Assembly (NCBI GenBank): GCA_037178625.1
Contig: CM074129.1
Location: 992,001 to 1,056,000, forward strand
Reading direction: 5' to 3'
DNA length: 64,000 nucleotides
Origin: Skeletonema tropicum
Lineage: Eukaryota; Bacillariophyta; Thalassiosirophyceae; Thalassiosirales; Thalassiosiraceae
Made by a program: the position numbers and the translations under genes. How positions within the stretch are numbered: the first letter of the stretch is position 1; every line of letters starts with the position of its first letter. The notes below the pieces were generated by a model that was given only the letters and a program-made list of their open reading frames with translations, searched no databases and was not told the origin of the DNA. Below are positions 61,620 to 64,000 of the stretch, piece by piece.

Positions 61620-63145
61620 GACCAGCCACCACAACCTGCGGCCACAATGCGTTTGCCTATGTTATGAGCTTCCGTTAGAGCTGCCGGTCGGCGTTGTAGG
61701 TGGGGTATTATTCAAAATATAGCGTTTTGTGTCGAAAATGAGGACATCGATCGAAGCATTTATTATTTATGCACATGAAATGTTAGGCGGATAACGCGAC
61801 AAATCAATGCAAGCCGTGGCGTAAATCGTCTTATGATATGTAAGGAAGGTATCTGCAACATTGTAGAATTATTGGGCGGTCGTAGGTCTCATTTGATACG
61901 TTATATTAGACCGACTCGCCTGTGCTCGGACGATGCTGCCGACGATGTCATCGTTATATTTAATGGTGTGTTGCCGCTCTGTTACTGACACTGCTACCCC
62001 CAATGATCAACAAAATAATCATCTTCGATTTGCCGCTCAGGCTGGCTCTCAAAAACTGTTTCTACCAACATTATCCGTGTTATCTACCTATTTTGGAGGA
62101 GGTGATCATGCTATCCACACATCTGTTGGGTGGTTAATGACGCAATAAAACGGAAAGAGACGATATACCAAGCGAAAGAGTTTGGATTTACACTATTGAG
62201 AGCGAGGGGGGACAATAGTTTGGTGTCCTCCATCTATATACAAAGAATGTCAGCTCATTATAGTTGAATTGTGTATTGTTGTTCAGATCAAATAATTCCA
62301 AAGAACATGCACAAACTGTCACTCACTCCAATAATGTTAAACACCAACTGATCATATGCGCTTCACCATCATGGAGAATGGCTTCATAATGTCATGATGG
62401 CTAGATTACTTCGTAAAGAGTATAAATATGCAACAAATTTATCAGCCATACCCTGCAATCACAATCCAAAGAGTCACATTGTTGTCCTGTATCACCTCAG
62501 ATCAGCTCATCCACAGTGTTATTTCTCCATATAACGGCTGAAATATCATTGAATAATGAGATATTGTGGCATAGGTGCTGGTATCATATTATTTGGGATC
62601 ATCTAAGACCCTTGCAACATATTGTGGGGTGCCGGTGATGTGCGTTCAGTAGGTAAATAATGAGAGTAATATGGATGACTCCTCACCAAAAACATTTGCA
62701 ACTCCTATAGGATAGTTATATGAAGGATATATGAGGGTAATGACCCATTGGTTGAATGAGAACATGGAATAAATGACCCGTATTGACCATTTGACGCTCG
62801 GTCGAAATACGGAAACGTACTATTTAGTGAGCAATACGTCGCCACACACTTAATATCGGTACAAATTGATGGGACCATTCGATTCTGCGTTGAAAATTGG
62901 TCTAAATACAATATTTTGGGTTTGGTAGACGTAAGGTTGCCGGTGTTAAAGGCATTGTACTTGTGGTATCGATCAGTGCTGTCATGGTAAAATTGTGATT
63001 GTGTTATGAGTCGTTGTGAGAAAAGTGTGACTGTTGACGCTTAGATGAGTGTTATCTCGTGTGTTCTCTCTTGTATTCTCGTATACGAGCGTTTCAGAGC
63101 GCAGAGACACAATTACGGATTTTTGTGTGATTGTAGAAAAAAATC
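61620..63145. other. Remnant of the old TIR element, no gene seen
   Basis: AT-rich, with only short frames on either strand. A GTATACGAGCG-type palindromic patch occurs near 63080. Confidence 0.4.
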
Positions 63146-63170
63146 CGTCTCGTGTGTAGAGCGCAAAGAC

Positions 63171-64000
63171 AGCCTCTAAATATCATCCACAAACTTTCCC
63201 CCGGGGGGATAAGAATTTTGGCTAGCCTGAGATTTGAAGAATTATCCCCCTGTATTACAAAGCTGGTAATTAGTAATTACTTCTACCCACTTATTAGTAA
63301 ATGAAATTCTGGGTTCTGGGGGGATGAATATTTTAGTAGGCTGATTTTGGGATGGTAGCTGGGGCCGGGGGAGAAGCAAAACTAACGGGGGGCGGGGTTC
63401 ACTCCGTGGAATTGAACCTGTACGTACTTATTGCATAAGTTCAAGTACAAGTACGTCGCCGGTTCGCCGCCGGTTCGCAGCCGCAGAGTTTCCCATAGTT
63501 CACCATAAGTAAATGAGAAGTAAAGGCGGCGTGAGCCCGAATACCAGATTGCATTTTCTCCCAAAAGTACACGATAGAAGCGACACTTACACGTGAAATA
63601 AACTTCAAAATATCACCTCGGATTGTAAGTAAGTATGCTTATGTAATGTTTGAATATGTATTGTGATGAGGGGTACTTTCTGTGGTAGTGTTCATTTAAA
63701 ATAAATGGGGGGGGTATGAAATTTTGATAAATATTATTTGTGGGTGGGTCATGGAAAATTCGGATTCTGGAATGAAGTTGAAGGTATTGGAATGCGAATC
63801 GCGAACGCTACATATATAGGGGAGGCAAGGGCAGTTGGGACGAAAATATTACCAGAACGTTGTAGGCAAGATAGATCCCGAGAAGGGTTCGCAAGGCTCA
63901 AGATGGAAGAACACCACAGCTTTTACATCTGTCATGAAGTACTCCGACAGCAGCAGAAGGTACTTATCACGAGTAGGTAAAGAGGCCGACAGAAGTTGTA
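63171..64000. other. Intergenic to window end, no supported gene
   Basis: G-run-rich patches (63200-63400) and a repeated GCCGGTTCGC at ~63460. A plus frame at 63738-63980 (MWVGHGKFGFWNEVEGIGMR) has no recognisable motif and may continue past the window. Confidence 0.35.

Larger units (their letters stand above)
53223..63170. mobile_element. Old TIR element that received later insertions
   Basis: GTCTTTGCGCTCTACACACG (continuing GAGACG...) at 53223-53247 is an exact inverted copy of 63146-63170. Removing the MITE at 53404-53770 and the copia-type element leaves ~1.8 kb. No gene of its own is recognised in the remnants (53248-53394, 53780-53838, 61620-63145). Superfamily unknown. The left terminus may extend past the 548-bp MITE, because the reconstructed GGGGCAGTCTTTGCGC resembles the complement of the right flank. 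Confidence 0.6.

Noticed and set aside
1..64000. CRISPR arrays, rRNA or tRNA genes
   Set aside because: No regularly spaced repeats with unique spacers, no rRNA core sequence and no convincing tRNA arms were found by eye; a covariance-model scan would settle tRNAs.

Overview
This is a nuclear genome window from a diatom-like stramenopile alga; the species cannot be named from sequence alone. The evidence is a plastid-type bipartite presequence on a carotenoid-isomerase-like enzyme, a secreted PSxxPS-repeat surface protein, Ty1/copia-type and other eukaryotic transposons, short (63-99 nt) spliceosomal introns, and two cytosolic ribosomal protein genes (uL14, eL43). There is no operon structure: genes are single, on both strands, and mostly intronless.

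Layout. 0-11 kb holds the edge of an ankyrin-like gene, a large LRR-Roc-COR (ROCO) protein, a small Ser-rich protein, two inverted MITEs, a multipass membrane protein and the CRTISO-like enzyme. 11.6-14.7 kb is a decayed LINE-like retrotransposon. 15.1-16.3 kb is the secreted surface protein. 16.6-22.4 kb is a DNA transposon with ~312-bp TIRs (element X) that carries a second transposon (element Y) inside its right TIR. 23.5-25.5 kb has an HMG-box protein and a charged protein. 25.6-27.5 kb is a tandem duplication with several MITEs. 28.6-29 kb, 38.5-39 kb and 46.5-47 kb carry three paralogues of a small acidic protein family. 33.4-34 kb is an ankyrin protein and 34.2-37.9 kb a Mutator-like (MULE) element. 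39.1-44.1 kb is a three-layer nest (palindromic TIR element, then hAT, then LINE). 48.8-52.6 kb is a conserved block (uL14, eL43, 2OG-Fe(II) dioxygenase). 52.7-63.2 kb is a second nest built on an old TIR element and containing two MITEs and a young copia-type element with identical LTRs.

More than a third of the window is mobile DNA, and nesting, target-site duplications (TSDs) and empty sites give a relative insertion order. Host genes show intact reading frames, while nearly every transposon gene is disabled. The signals most worth a second look are element Y (a coiled-coil/zinc-finger protein, no recognised transposase), element X's unfamiliar transposase-like protein, a membrane-spanning domain between gag and protease in the copia-type element, that element's frame breaks (all in the same +1 sense despite identical LTRs), a three-copy acidic protein family, and an 11-base motif present seven times between genes.
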